NCBI RefSeq assembly: GCF_900109755.1
Contig: NZ_FOAR01000020.1
Span: 44,303 to 108,302, forward strand
DNA length: 64,000 nt
Direction of reading: 5' to 3'
Source: Pseudomonas agarici
GTDB lineage: Bacteria > Pseudomonadota > Gammaproteobacteria > Pseudomonadales > Pseudomonadaceae
Below, one piece after another: positions 32,459-40,573 of the stretch (its first letter is position 1; each line of letters starts with the position of its first letter). The notes under the pieces are model-generated. The model had not been told where the DNA came from. It was given only the letters and a program-made list of their open reading frames with translations, and made no database searches. The translations under genes were made by a program, and so were the position numbers.

Positions 32459-34351
32459 TCAGATCCGGAAGCTGCCCACCAACTGCTTCAACCGCGCCGC
32501 CTGCTGTTCCAGGTCCGCACAGGCACGCAAGGTTGACTCCAGGTTTTCCACGCCTTCCTGGTTCAGCGTATTGATCTCGGTGATGTCGACATTGATCGAC
32601 TCCACCACCGCCGTCTGTTCCTCGGTCGCGGTGGCAACCGACTGGTTCATGCCGTCGATCTCGCCGATCCGCTGGGTCACGCTGCCCAGCCGCTCGCCGG
32701 CCTGGTTGGCGATGCCGACGCTGCTTTCGCTCTGACGCTGGCTGTCGGTCATGATGCCTACCGCTTCCCGTGCACCGACCTGCAACTCCTCGATCATCTT
32801 CTGTACTTGCTGCGCCGAGTCCTGGGTTCGGTGCGCGAGGTTGCGTACCTCATCGGCTACCACGGCGAAGCCGCGCCCGGCCTCACCGGCCCGCGCCGCT
32901 TCGATCGCGGCGTTGAGCGCCAGCAGGTTGGTCTGCTGGGAAATGCCGGTGATCACTTCGAGAATCTGCCCGATGTTCACCGTATTGCTGTTCAGGGTTT
33001 CGATATTGGCGCAGGAATCGCTGATTTTCGCCGACAGTTGCTGCATCGCGACGATGGTCTTGTCCACCACGTGTTGACCCTCTTCGGCGAGGCTGCGCGC
33101 ATCGCTCGAATGCTGCGAGGCGAGGGCGGCGTTCTGGGCGATTTCCTGGGCTGCGGCGCCGAGCTGGTTGATCGCCGCCGCGACGCTGCTGGTGCGGCTG
33201 GCCTGTTGGTCGGAGTTGAGCATCGACGAGTTGGACGCGCTGACTACGCGCAGAGCGACCTCATTGACCTGGTCGGTGGCCGACGCCACCTCGCGAATCG
33301 AGGTGTGGACGCGCTCTACGAAGCGATTGAACGACATGCCGAGGGTGCCGAATTCGTCATGGCCGTGGATAGTCAGGCGCTTGGTCAGATCACCCTCGCC
33401 TTCGGCGATATCGTGCATGGCCCGGCCCATCAGGTGCAGTGGCTGCATCAGCACGCGGATCAGCATACCCAACAGGGCAATGATGATGACCACCGCGATC
33501 GCCATGGCGATGATCGCCGAGGTACGGAATTCGCGAAGCATCGAGAAAGCGGCGTCTTGATCGAGCACCAACGCCACGTACCAGTCGGCCGAAGGTACGC
33601 CGGTGACATGGGTGAAGGAGATGAATTGGGTCTTGCCGCCCACGGTGACCTCTGTCTGGCCGGCACTGATCTTCGGTGTGTCGGTTGGATAGGCTTCGCT
33701 GAGGTTCTTGAGGATCAGCTTGCTGTCCGGGTGGATCAGGATCTTGCCGTCGGCGCTGACGATAAAGGCCTGGCCGTGGCCACTGAAGTTCAACGAGTGG
33801 ATGATAGCGCTGATGCTGGTCAAATCGATGTCCGCGCCGGCCACGCCGATGAACTTGCCGTCATGCAGTACCGGGGTGGCGAGGGTGATCACCAACTTGC
33901 CCGAGGAGGCGGCAATGTAGGGTTCGGTGACGATGCTCCGCTGGGCAGCCGTGGCGGCTTTGTACCAGCCACGGGCGCGCGGGTCGTAGTCGGCGGTGCG
34001 GTTGCCCGCAGGGACCGAGACCATCACACCGTCCTGGCCGCCGAAATAGCTCAGTTGGAAGTTGTCGGCGTAGACGGGTAGGCCCAAGGCGTGCTTGAGG
34101 CTATCGGCGGCATTGCCGTCCACGGCGATCTGCTGCGCCAGTGAGTGCAGGAGTTGCATGCGGCTTTCCAGCCAGACCTGGATGTTACTGGTGGTCAGGC
34201 TGCCAAGGACCTGCATCGAGGCTTCTGTACTGCTGCGCAGGGCTTCGCGTTGGCGATAGTCGTTGAACAGGATGAAGCAGGCGAACGCCACGGCAACCAC
34301 CAGGGCCGCAGCCAGGAGGATCTTGTGACTGAATTTGAGATTTTTGGTCAT
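32459..34351 (-). CDS. Methyl-accepting chemotaxis protein with dCACHE ligand domain, amino-acid-receptor type
   Basis: 630 residues from ATG 34351: TM1 about 10-31, a periplasmic dCACHE domain about 35-280, TM2 (IIAMAIAVVIIIALLGMLI), HAMP, and a signalling domain with the tip EAARAGEAGRGFAVVADEVRNLAHRTQDSA. The ligand domain holds YDPRARGWY (Tyr122, Arg127, Trp129, Tyr130), Tyr145 and Asp174, which is the pattern known for amino-acid-binding dCACHE receptors such as PctA. The Asp after the second Tyr (present in PctA as I recall) is Ala here, so specificity may differ. The gene is monocistronic. A 273-bp AT-rich gap separates it from the divergent lipoprotein gene. Confidence 0.88.
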   Translation of the reverse strand: MTKNLKFSHKILLAAALVVAVAFACFILFNDYRQREALRSSTEASMQVLGSLTTSNIQVWLESRMQLLHSLAQQIAVDGNAADSLKHALGLPVYADNFQLSYFGGQDGVMVSVPAGNRTADYDPRARGWYKAATAAQRSIVTEPYIAASSGKLVITLATPVLHDGKFIGVAGADIDLTSISAIIHSLNFSGHGQAFIVSADGKILIHPDSKLILKNLSEAYPTDTPKISAGQTEVTVGGKTQFISFTHVTGVPSADWYVALVLDQDAAFSMLREFRTSAIIAMAIAVVIIIALLGMLIRVLMQPLHLMGRAMHDIAEGEGDLTKRLTIHGHDEFGTLGMSFNRFVERVHTSIREVASATDQVNEVALRVVSASNSSMLNSDQQASRTSSVAAAINQLGAAAQEIAQNAALASQHSSDARSLAEEGQHVVDKTIVAMQQLSAKISDSCANIETLNSNTVNIGQILEVITGISQQTNLLALNAAIEAARAGEAGRGFAVVADEVRNLAHRTQDSAQQVQKMIEELQVGAREAVGIMTDSQRQSESSVGIANQAGERLGSVTQRIGEIDGMNQSVATATEEQTAVVESINVDITEINTLNQEGVENLESTLRACADLEQQAARLKQLVGSFRI

Positions 34352-34624
34352 GAAGTGGCTGTCCGCAAAAGGCTGGTCAACAAAAGGGCGACAATTTGCC
34401 ACGCTTGATGGCAGGATGCCTTTATCTATCGGCATATTCTTGTTAAATATTAATTTCTTAATGATAAACCTGCGGCACTGGCTGTTTTTGCTAGCAAAAT
34501 CGCTGATCTGCACAGGAAAGTGCCGTAAGAAAAGGTCGTAGGCTCGGGAACCAGATGGCACTTTTCTCTTCTAAGATTGCGGTAGGCCTCGCGCCGACCT
34601 TTTCGTCCTCAGGAGTTTCTCCCC

Positions 34625-34879
34625 ATGTCGTTGCGCTCTCTCGCTCTGCTGTCGTTGTGCGTGTCGTTGGTCGCTTGCAGCAAAGTCAACCAGGAAAACT
34701 ATTCGAAGCTGTCCACGGGCATGCCCAAGGCGCAGGTCGAGTCGTTACTGGGCAGTCCTTCGGATTGTTCGGGGGCGTTGGGCATGTCGAGCTGTACCTG
34801 GGGTAACAAGAATAGCTTTATCAGCGTGCAGTACGCCGGTGACAAAGTCCTAATGTTTTCCGGGCAAGGCCTGAAGTAA
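34625..34879 (+). CDS. Small lipoprotein with SmpA/OmlA-like fold
   Basis: 84 residues. The signal ends in the lipobox LVAC (SLVACSK). The mature part, NYSKLSTGMPKAQVESLLGSPSDCSGALGMSSCTWGNK, resembles the BamE/OmlA-type repeat (Y.k...GM...V..LLG.P). Two further Cys (DCSG and SCTWG) could form a disulfide. It is probably an outer-membrane or periplasmic lipoprotein of unknown role. A GGAG-type site lies before ATG. The lipocalin gene follows 30 bp later in the same direction. Confidence 0.8.
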   Translation: MSLRSLALLSLCVSLVACSKVNQENYSKLSTGMPKAQVESLLGSPSDCSGALGMSSCTWGNKNSFISVQYAGDKVLMFSGQGLK

Positions 34880-34909
34880 ACCGGGGCGCGAGCCCTTGGG
34901 AGAAGAAGA

Positions 34910-35467
34910 ATGTTGCGTTTGGTTGTCTCTCTCTTGGCTGGTTTGTTGCTGGCTGGTTGCGCTACGTCTGGTGACGATCTAGCGCCTAAGACCGCAGGTC
35001 ATGTCGACCTCAAGCGCTACCAGGGCACCTGGTACGAATTGGCGCGAATGCCGATGTATTTCCAGCGCCACTGCGCTCAGTCCGAAGCGCGCTACAGCTT
35101 GATGGCCGACGGCAAGATGGCAGTGTTCAATCGCTGTCTGACCGAGCAATGGGCGTGGGAGGAGGCCAAGGGAACGGCGACACCGCAAGTGCGAGGGCGG
35201 ACCGACAAGCTGTGGGTGCGCTTCGACAATTGGTTCACCGCATTGCTGCCGGGCGTGGCCAAGGGTAACTACTGGGTTCTGTATGTCAGCGATGACTACC
35301 ACACGGCAATTGTCGGTGACCCGAGCCGGCGTTACCTGTGGCTGCTATCGCGCACCACCAAGGTCAATGCGGAGGTTCGGGAAGATCTGCTGAGCCGGGC
35401 ACGCCAGCAAGGCTATGACACCACGCGACTGATCTGGCGCACGCCGGACTCGAAGATGCCCAACTGA
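34910..35467 (+). CDS. blc: Lipocalin-family outer-membrane lipoprotein (Blc type)
   Basis: 185 residues. Lipobox LAGC at residues about 15-18, then the lipocalin start VDLKRYQGTWYELARMPMYFQRHC with the GTWY motif, KAxGTATPQVRGRTDKLWVRF-like strand, YWVLYVSDDYHTAIVGDPSRRYLWLLSRT (second motif) and a terminal helix. Blc binds lipids at the outer membrane; its role in this organism is not known. The neighbour hutF starts on the other strand. A hairpin lies 34 bp beyond the stop. Confidence 0.92.
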   Translation: MLRLVVSLLAGLLLAGCATSGDDLAPKTAGHVDLKRYQGTWYELARMPMYFQRHCAQSEARYSLMADGKMAVFNRCLTEQWAWEEAKGTATPQVRGRTDKLWVRFDNWFTALLPGVAKGNYWVLYVSDDYHTAIVGDPSRRYLWLLSRTTKVNAEVREDLLSRARQQGYDTTRLIWRTPDSKMPN

Positions 35468-35500
35468 TTGGTTGATGATGAGCGTTTGTGGCGAGAGGCG

Positions 35501-35529
35501 TTCCTACAGGCTACGTGAGCCTGTAGGAA
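35501..35529. repeat. Hairpin repeat downstream of the lipocalin gene
   Basis: Perfect 12-bp arms (TTCCTACAGGCT and AGCCTGTAGGAA) around ACGTG. It stands between two convergent genes, lacks a T run, and has the look of a pseudomonad intergenic palindrome. It may help end both transcripts. Confidence 0.6.
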
Positions 35530-35616
35530 ATGGTTTCGGGCGAGGGCCAGGCCAGGCGAGCCGACTTTCAACGCCGCATGGGCGAGCGCTGATACATCTC
35601 GTACAGAGCCTAGGGC

Positions 35617-36981
35617 TCAGTTCAGCAGGTCACGCAATACCTGGGTAAATGCCCGCCCGCTTTGTTCTTCGTCCGCATGTCGACCACCCCGCACCACCCA
35701 CTGGCCGTTGACCATGACGTCACGGACCTGGCGATCGCCGCCAGCGAACAGCCAGCGATTGAGAATGCCATCGTCCTCGGCGGTCACCAGATAGGGGTCG
35801 TTGCCGTCGAGCACCAGCCAGTCGGCGCGTTTGCCCGCTTGCAGCTTGCCGATCGATTGCCCGAGCGCTTGAGTGCCGCCGTCGAGTGCCGCGTCATACA
35901 GGGTGCGCCCGACCATCGGTTGGGCGGCACGATACAGGCGGTTACGCCGTTGATCGCGCAAGCGCTGGCCATATTCCAACCAGCGCAATTCCTCCACCAC
36001 ACTCAGTGACACATGGCTGTCGGAACCGATGCCCATGCGCCCGCCCTGAGCGAGAAAATCCACCGCCGCAAAGATGCCGTCGCCCAAATTCGCTTCGGTG
36101 GTCGGGCACAGCCCGGCGATCGCCCGGCTGCGGGCCATGCGCGTGACTTCCTCGGCATTGGCGTGGGTAGCGTGTACCAGGCACCAGCGTTCATCGACCT
36201 CGACATTATCGTACAGCCATTGCAACGGCCGCTTGCCGCTCCAGTCCAGGCAGTCATCGACTTCCTTCTGTTGCTCGGCGATATGGATATGCACCGGGCA
36301 CTGGCGGTCGCTGGCGGCCAGCACCTCGCTGATCTGCCGCGGTGTCACCGCCCGCAACGAGTGGAAGCACAACCCGAGAGTCTGGGCCGGCTGCTTGGCC
36401 AGCGGCGGCTGCAAGCGGGCCTGCAACTCCAAGTAATTCTCGGTGCTGTTGATAAAGCGCCGCTGGCCGTCATTCGGGGCCTGGCCGCCAAAGCCGGAAT
36501 GGCTGTAGAGCACCGGCAACAGGGTCAGGCCGATGCCCGCGTCCGCAGCCGCCTGGCTGATGCGCAATCCCAGTTCCGCTGGATTGGCATAGGGCTGGCC
36601 GTTGGTGTCGTGGTGTACATAGTGGAATTCGGCCACCGAGGTGTAACCGGCCTTGAGCATCTCGATATAGAGTTGGCGGGCGATGATGCCCATCTGCTGC
36701 GGGCTGATCTTGCCCACCAGCCGATACATCAAATCGCGCCAGGTCCAGAAGCTGTCGTTCGGATTGCCGGCCACTTCCGCCAGACCGCCCATTGCCCGCT
36801 GGAAGGCGTGGGAATGCAAGTTCGGCATGCCCGGCAACAACGGGCCGCTCAACCGTTCGGCGCCTTGCGCATGGGAGTCGGCCTGGACCTGAGCCAGCAT
36901 GCCTTCGGCATTGACCTCAAGGCGTACATTTTTGGCCCATCCACTGGGCAGCAGCGCGCGTTCGGCAAAGAAGACGGACAT
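35617..36981 (-). CDS. hutF: Formimidoylglutamate deiminase
   Basis: 454 residues, amidohydrolase that turns N-formimidoylglutamate into N-formylglutamate and ammonia. This marks the five-step hut pathway. Metal motifs: LLPGMPNLHSHAFQRAMGG, VEFHY-type SVAEFHYVHHD, VHIHIAEQQKEVDDC, LVHATHANAEE and GSDSHVSLSVVEEL. ATG 36981 is confirmed by the family start MSVFFAERALLPSGW. It is divergent from hutC with the HutC-type operator in between, so HutC probably controls both directions. Confidence 0.96.
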   Translation of the reverse strand: MSVFFAERALLPSGWAKNVRLEVNAEGMLAQVQADSHAQGAERLSGPLLPGMPNLHSHAFQRAMGGLAEVAGNPNDSFWTWRDLMYRLVGKISPQQMGIIARQLYIEMLKAGYTSVAEFHYVHHDTNGQPYANPAELGLRISQAAADAGIGLTLLPVLYSHSGFGGQAPNDGQRRFINSTENYLELQARLQPPLAKQPAQTLGLCFHSLRAVTPRQISEVLAASDRQCPVHIHIAEQQKEVDDCLDWSGKRPLQWLYDNVEVDERWCLVHATHANAEEVTRMARSRAIAGLCPTTEANLGDGIFAAVDFLAQGGRMGIGSDSHVSLSVVEELRWLEYGQRLRDQRRNRLYRAAQPMVGRTLYDAALDGGTQALGQSIGKLQAGKRADWLVLDGNDPYLVTAEDDGILNRWLFAGGDRQVRDVMVNGQWVVRGGRHADEEQSGRAFTQVLRDLLN

Positions 36982-37007
36982 GGTTTAGCACCCCATCGTG
37001 TGTTATT

Positions 37008-37017
37008 TGTATATACA
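37008..37017. promoter_or_regulatory. Candidate HutC operator between hutF and hutC
   Basis: TGTATATACA is a perfect palindrome that includes GTATATAC, an exact match to the GTMTAKAC core known for HutC-subfamily GntR repressors. A second TATACA half follows at 37018-37023. It lies 27 bp from the hutF start codon and about 105 bp before the hutC start. Confidence 0.7.
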
Positions 37018-37054
37018 TATACAGACGTTTGCCTGCCCGGTAAACTCCGGCAAG

Positions 37055-37092
37055 CTAGTGGTTTGTACGGTTAGTGGGTTACAGGCCACTAC
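37055..37092. repeat. Possible remnant of the MITE-like element in the hutC leader
   Basis: CTAGTGGTTTGTACGGTTAG (37055-37074) resembles the left end of the elements at 17071 and 53905, and TTACAGGCCACTAC (37079-37092) resembles the right end. Both ends abut without the interior. Together they fold into a 12-bp stem with two G-U pairs. Confidence 0.45.
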
Positions 37093-37120
37093 CACCTTTA
37101 ACATCGAACAAGGATTTCCT

Positions 37121-37870
37121 GTGCCGACTCCGCCTGCCAACAAGCCGCTGGCTGCCCACCTGGGCGATAGTCCGGCGCCGTTATATGCCCGCGTCAAACA
37201 GATGATCACCCAGCAGATCGACAGCGGAAACTGGCCGCCGCATTATCGCGTGCCGTCCGAAAGCGAACTGGTGGAACAGCTGGGCTACAGCCGCATGACC
37301 ATCAACCGCGCCCTGCGGGAAATGACCGCCGAAGGCCGGCTGGTGCGCATGCAGGGTGTCGGCACCTTTGTCGCCGAGCCCAAGAGCCAGTCGGCGCTGT
37401 TCGAGGTGCACAACATTGCCGATGAGATCGCCGCGCGCGGCCATCGCCACACCTGCCAGATCATTACCCTTGGCGAAGAGGCCGCTGGTTCCGAGCGGGC
37501 CGTGGCCCTGGACATGCGTGAAGGGCAGAAGGTCTTCCATTCGCTGATCGTACATTTGGAGGATGGTATTCCGGTGCAGATTGAAGACCGCTTCGTTAAT
37601 GCGCTGGTGGCTCCGGACTACCTCAAGCAGGATTTCACTCTGCAGACGCCCTACGCCTACCTGTCCCAAGTCGCGCCACTGACCGAGGGCGAGCATGTGG
37701 TTGAGGCCATTCTCGCCGACGCCACCGAATGCCAGTTGCTGCAGATCGAACCAGGTGAGCCGTGCCTGCTGATCCGCCGCCGGACCTGGTCCGGTCGTCA
37801 GCCGGTGACAGCCGCTCGCCTGATCCACCCCGGTTCCCGTCATCGCCTGGAAGGACGCTTTACCAAATGA
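37121..37870 (+). CDS. hutC: Histidine utilization repressor HutC
   Basis: 249 residues from GTG 37121, with AAGGA 6 bases ahead. N-terminal GntR-type winged helix (PLYARVKQMITQQIDSGNWPPHYRVPSESELVEQLGYSRMTINRALREMTAEGRLVRMQGVGTFVAEPK) and a carboxyl UTRA effector domain (about 90-240). It represses hut genes, with urocanate as the inducer. The frame is open back to 36998, but that extension would include the operator and has no site. The TGA overlaps the hutD ATG (ATGA). Confidence 0.96.
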   Translation: MPTPPANKPLAAHLGDSPAPLYARVKQMITQQIDSGNWPPHYRVPSESELVEQLGYSRMTINRALREMTAEGRLVRMQGVGTFVAEPKSQSALFEVHNIADEIAARGHRHTCQIITLGEEAAGSERAVALDMREGQKVFHSLIVHLEDGIPVQIEDRFVNALVAPDYLKQDFTLQTPYAYLSQVAPLTEGEHVVEAILADATECQLLQIEPGEPCLLIRRRTWSGRQPVTAARLIHPGSRHRLEGRFTK

Positions 37871-38445
37871 GCTCACTGAAAGTCCTACGCGCGGCGGATT
37901 ATCCGCGCATGCCGTGGAAAAACGGCGGTGGCAGCACCGAGGAAGTCACCCGTGACGCCGGGGAGGGCTTGGATGGTTTTGGCTGGCGTCTGTCGATTGC
38001 CGATATCGGCGAGTCGGGCGGCTTTTCCAGCTTCGCCGGCTATGAGCGGATCATTACCGTACTGCAGGGCGCGGGCATGATCTTGCAGGTCGATGGCGAG
38101 CGCAGCCGGGCGTTGCTGGCCCTGGACCCGTTTGCCTTCAGTGGTGCGAGCCAGGTTAGTTGCACGCTGCTCGATGGGCCGATCCGCGACTTCAACCTGA
38201 TCTATCTGCCGGATCGCTACAGCGCTCGCCTGCAATGGCTGGATGCCGTGCAGCCCATGCGTTTCTTCAGTTCGGCGCACGTGCTGCTGGTCTTCAGTAT
38301 CAGTGACCCACTGCATGTCGGCCTGGGCAATCGCGGCGCTGAAGTGCTGGGATGCCATGACTGTCTGCAACTGGAAGGTAACGCACAGTTGCTTGAGGTA
38401 TCGGTGACCGGACGTTGCTGTGTGATCGAGTTGACTCCCACCTGA
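37867..38445 (+). CDS. hutD: HutD family protein
   Basis: 192 residues, a two-cupin DUF886 protein: SSLKVLRAADYPRMPWKNGGGSTEEVTRD, then WRLSIADIGESGGFSSFAGYERIITVLQGAGM and FNLIYLPDRYSARLQWL. In P. fluorescens hutD limits hut expression and affects fitness; its biochemical action is not known. The start was chosen for the ATGA overlap with hutC and because the family begins there. hutCD is probably one transcript, ended before the hutU promoter region. Confidence 0.93.
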   Translation: MSSLKVLRAADYPRMPWKNGGGSTEEVTRDAGEGLDGFGWRLSIADIGESGGFSSFAGYERIITVLQGAGMILQVDGERSRALLALDPFAFSGASQVSCTLLDGPIRDFNLIYLPDRYSARLQWLDAVQPMRFFSSAHVLLVFSISDPLHVGLGNRGAEVLGCHDCLQLEGNAQLLEVSVTGRCCVIELTPT

Positions 38446-38503
38446 CTAGGACGGGTGGGCGCCCCGCTCATTCGATCAACCGCCGTTTACGCTGCGCACT
38501 AAC

Positions 38504-38551
38504 CTGTTACCGAACGCCCCAGCATGGCGCAAAACCATCGCTCGGTAACAG
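38504..38551. promoter_or_regulatory. CbrB-like distal sites upstream of hutU
   Basis: CTGTTACCGA (38504-38513) and TCGGTAACAG (38542-38551) form a perfect inverted repeat with 28 bp between. The cores TGTTAC and GTAACA are the half-sites I recall for the activator CbrB, usually with 14 bp between; here there are 34. They lie about 140-185 bp upstream of the predicted start site, a normal enhancer distance. Confidence 0.55.
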
Positions 38552-38661
38552 TTTCTTACCTGTATCTTCTTTTCGTCCCACCACTTCATTTTCCGCTCAA
38601 GGCCCCGTCCTACAGCGTTCTCCAACTATTCTGAAAAATTTCTCAGCCTCTGATTTTCAAG

Positions 38662-38678
38662 TTGGCCGTTTGATTGCA
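38662..38678 (+). promoter_or_regulatory. Sigma54 promoter of the hutU operon
   Basis: TTGGCCGTTTGATTGCA against YTGGCACGNNNNTTGCW: GG at 38664-38665 and GC at 38676-38677 are spaced exactly, and both boxes are mostly kept. The start site would be near 38689. A sigma54-dependent hutU promoter is known in related strains. Confidence 0.75.
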
Positions 38679-38682
38679 TATG

Positions 38683-38696
38683 CTTGTATGTACAAG
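38683..38696. promoter_or_regulatory. HutC-type operator over the hutU start site
   Basis: CTTGTATGTACAAG is a perfect palindrome with two central bases. The inner GTATGTAC differs from the HutC core GTMTAKAC at one position. It begins 5 bp after the -12 box and covers the predicted start, so a bound repressor would block RNA polymerase or open-complex formation. Confidence 0.75.
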
Positions 38697-38828
38697 TAAG
38701 TATGTGTGCGTATGAATCGACGGATACGGTTACGCGCCACCCTATTTTCCGCTTGTGAGGATCTGGTCCGCACGAGCTCGCTTGCCCACTGCCTGGGCGG
38801 GTTTGGACGATCGCAGAGGAGTTTTTTC

Positions 38829-40529
38829 GTGACTGAGAATACCCAGAAACCTACCGCCAATTTTACCAAGCGCCGTGACGTCGAAATCCGTGCCGCCCGT
38901 GGCAACCAACTGGCCGCCAAGAGCTGGCTGACCGAAGCGGCGCTGCGGATGCTGATGAACAACCTCGACCCGCAAGTGGCTGAGAATCCGAAGGAATTGG
39001 TGGTCTACGGCGGTATCGGTCGGGCTGCGCGAAACTGGGAATGCTACGACAAGATCGTCGAGAGCCTGACTCACCTGAATGACGACGAGACCCTGCTGGT
39101 GCAATCCGGTAAGCCGGTCGGCGTATTCAAGACCCACAGCAACGCCCCGCGCGTGCTGATCGCCAACTCCAACCTGGTGCCGCACTGGGCCACCTGGGAG
39201 CACTTCAACGAACTGGATGCCAAGGGCCTGGCCATGTTCGGCCAGATGACCGCTGGTAGTTGGATCTATATCGGTAGCCAGGGCATCGTCCAGGGCACTT
39301 ATGAAACCTTCGTCGAAGCCGGTCGCCAGCATTACGACAACAACCTGAAAGGCCGTTGGGTCCTGACCGCCGGTCTAGGCGGCATGGGCGGTGCGCAACC
39401 TCTGGCCGCGACCCTGGCCGGCGCGTGCTCGCTGAATATCGAATGTCAGCAGGTCAGCATCGATTTTCGCCTGAACAGCCGTTATGTCGATGAACAAGCC
39501 CGCGACCTCGACGATGCCCTGGCGCGTATCGCCAAATACACTCAGGAAGGCAAGGCCATTTCCATCGCCCTGCTCGGCAACGCCGCCGAAATCCTGCCGG
39601 AACTGGTCAAGCGTGGCGTGCGCCCGGACATGGTCACCGACCAGACCAGCGCCCACGACCCGCTCAACGGCTACCTGCCGGCTGGCTGGACCTGGGAAGA
39701 ATACCGCGCTCGCGCCATCACTGAACCTGCGGTGGTGGTGAAGGCCGCCAAGGCGTCGATGGCGGTGCACGTCAAAGCGATGCTTGACTTCCAGAAGCAA
39801 GGCATCCCGACCTTCGACTACGGCAACAACATCCGCCAGATGGCCCAGGAAGAAGGTGTCGAGAACGCGTTCGACTTCCCTGGTTTCGTTCCCGCTTATA
39901 TCCGTCCGCTGTTCTGCCGTGGCATCGGTCCGTTCCGCTGGGCCGCGCTGTCGGGCGATCCGCAGGACATCTACAAGACCGACGCCAAGGTCAAGGAACT
40001 GATCCCGGACGACGCCCACCTGCACAACTGGCTGGACATGGCGCGCGAGCGCATCAGCTTTCAGGGCCTGCCGGCGCGTATCTGCTGGGTTGGCCTGGGC
40101 CAGCGCGCCAAGCTGGGCCTGGCCTTCAACGAAATGGTGCGCAACGGTGAGTTGTCGGCACCGATCGTCATCGGTCGCGACCACCTGGATTCCGGTTCCG
40201 TGGCTAGCCCGAACCGCGAAACCGAGTCGATGCAGGATGGTTCCGACGCTGTGTCCGACTGGCCCCTGTTGAACGCTCTGCTCAATACCGCGAGCGGTGC
40301 TACCTGGGTGTCCCTGCACCACGGCGGTGGCGTGGGCATGGGCTTTTCTCAGCATGCGGGCATGGTGATCGTCTGCGACGGTAGCGACGAAGCGGCCGAA
40401 CGTATCGCCCGCGTGCTGCACAACGATCCGGCGACGGGTGTCATGCGCCACGCTGATGCCGGTTACCAGATCGCCATCGACTGCGCCAAGGAACAAGGCC
40501 TGAACCTGCCGATGATTACCGGCAAATAA
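38829..40529 (+). CDS. hutU: Urocanate hydratase
   Basis: 566 residues from GTG 38829, seven bases after GAGGAG. NAD-dependent conversion of urocanate to imidazolonepropionate. Family segments: AARGNQLAAKSWLTEAALRMLMNNLDPQVAENP, LVVYGGIGRAARNWECYDKI, GLGGMGGAQPLAATLAGA, YVDEQARDLDDAL, FCRGIGPFRWAALSGDP with the conserved Cys, and HHGGGVGMGFSQHAGMVIVCDG. The frame is open to 38706, which would overlap the operator and is rejected. It heads the long hut operon. Confidence 0.97.
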   Translation: MTENTQKPTANFTKRRDVEIRAARGNQLAAKSWLTEAALRMLMNNLDPQVAENPKELVVYGGIGRAARNWECYDKIVESLTHLNDDETLLVQSGKPVGVFKTHSNAPRVLIANSNLVPHWATWEHFNELDAKGLAMFGQMTAGSWIYIGSQGIVQGTYETFVEAGRQHYDNNLKGRWVLTAGLGGMGGAQPLAATLAGACSLNIECQQVSIDFRLNSRYVDEQARDLDDALARIAKYTQEGKAISIALLGNAAEILPELVKRGVRPDMVTDQTSAHDPLNGYLPAGWTWEEYRARAITEPAVVVKAAKASMAVHVKAMLDFQKQGIPTFDYGNNIRQMAQEEGVENAFDFPGFVPAYIRPLFCRGIGPFRWAALSGDPQDIYKTDAKVKELIPDDAHLHNWLDMARERISFQGLPARICWVGLGQRAKLGLAFNEMVRNGELSAPIVIGRDHLDSGSVASPNRETESMQDGSDAVSDWPLLNALLNTASGATWVSLHHGGGVGMGFSQHAGMVIVCDGSDEAAERIARVLHNDPATGVMRHADAGYQIAIDCAKEQGLNLPMITGK

Positions 40530-40573
40530 GCCGGCGCCGCACCCAACGACAAACAATCCACAGAGGTTGAACA

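Larger units (their letters stand above)
38446..38828. other. hutD-hutU intergenic control region
   Basis: 383 bp without a gene. Contents, left to right: a weak GGTGGG-type hairpin after hutD (38437-38459), the distal inverted half-sites, the sigma54 element, the HutC palindrome, then about 130 bp of leader to the GTG start. See the separate entries. Confidence 0.6.

Noticed and set aside
35617..36981. A second hutI-like gene
   Set aside because: The motifs and start fit HutF rather than HutI; the true hutI lies at 49912.
36998..37120. Extended N-terminus for HutC
   Set aside because: It would translate the operator region and has no ribosome site; GTG 37121 follows AAGGA and fits the family start.
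38706..38828. Extended N-terminus for HutU
   Set aside because: It would begin only some 17 bases after the predicted transcript start and has no ribosome site; GTG 38829 follows GAGGAG.
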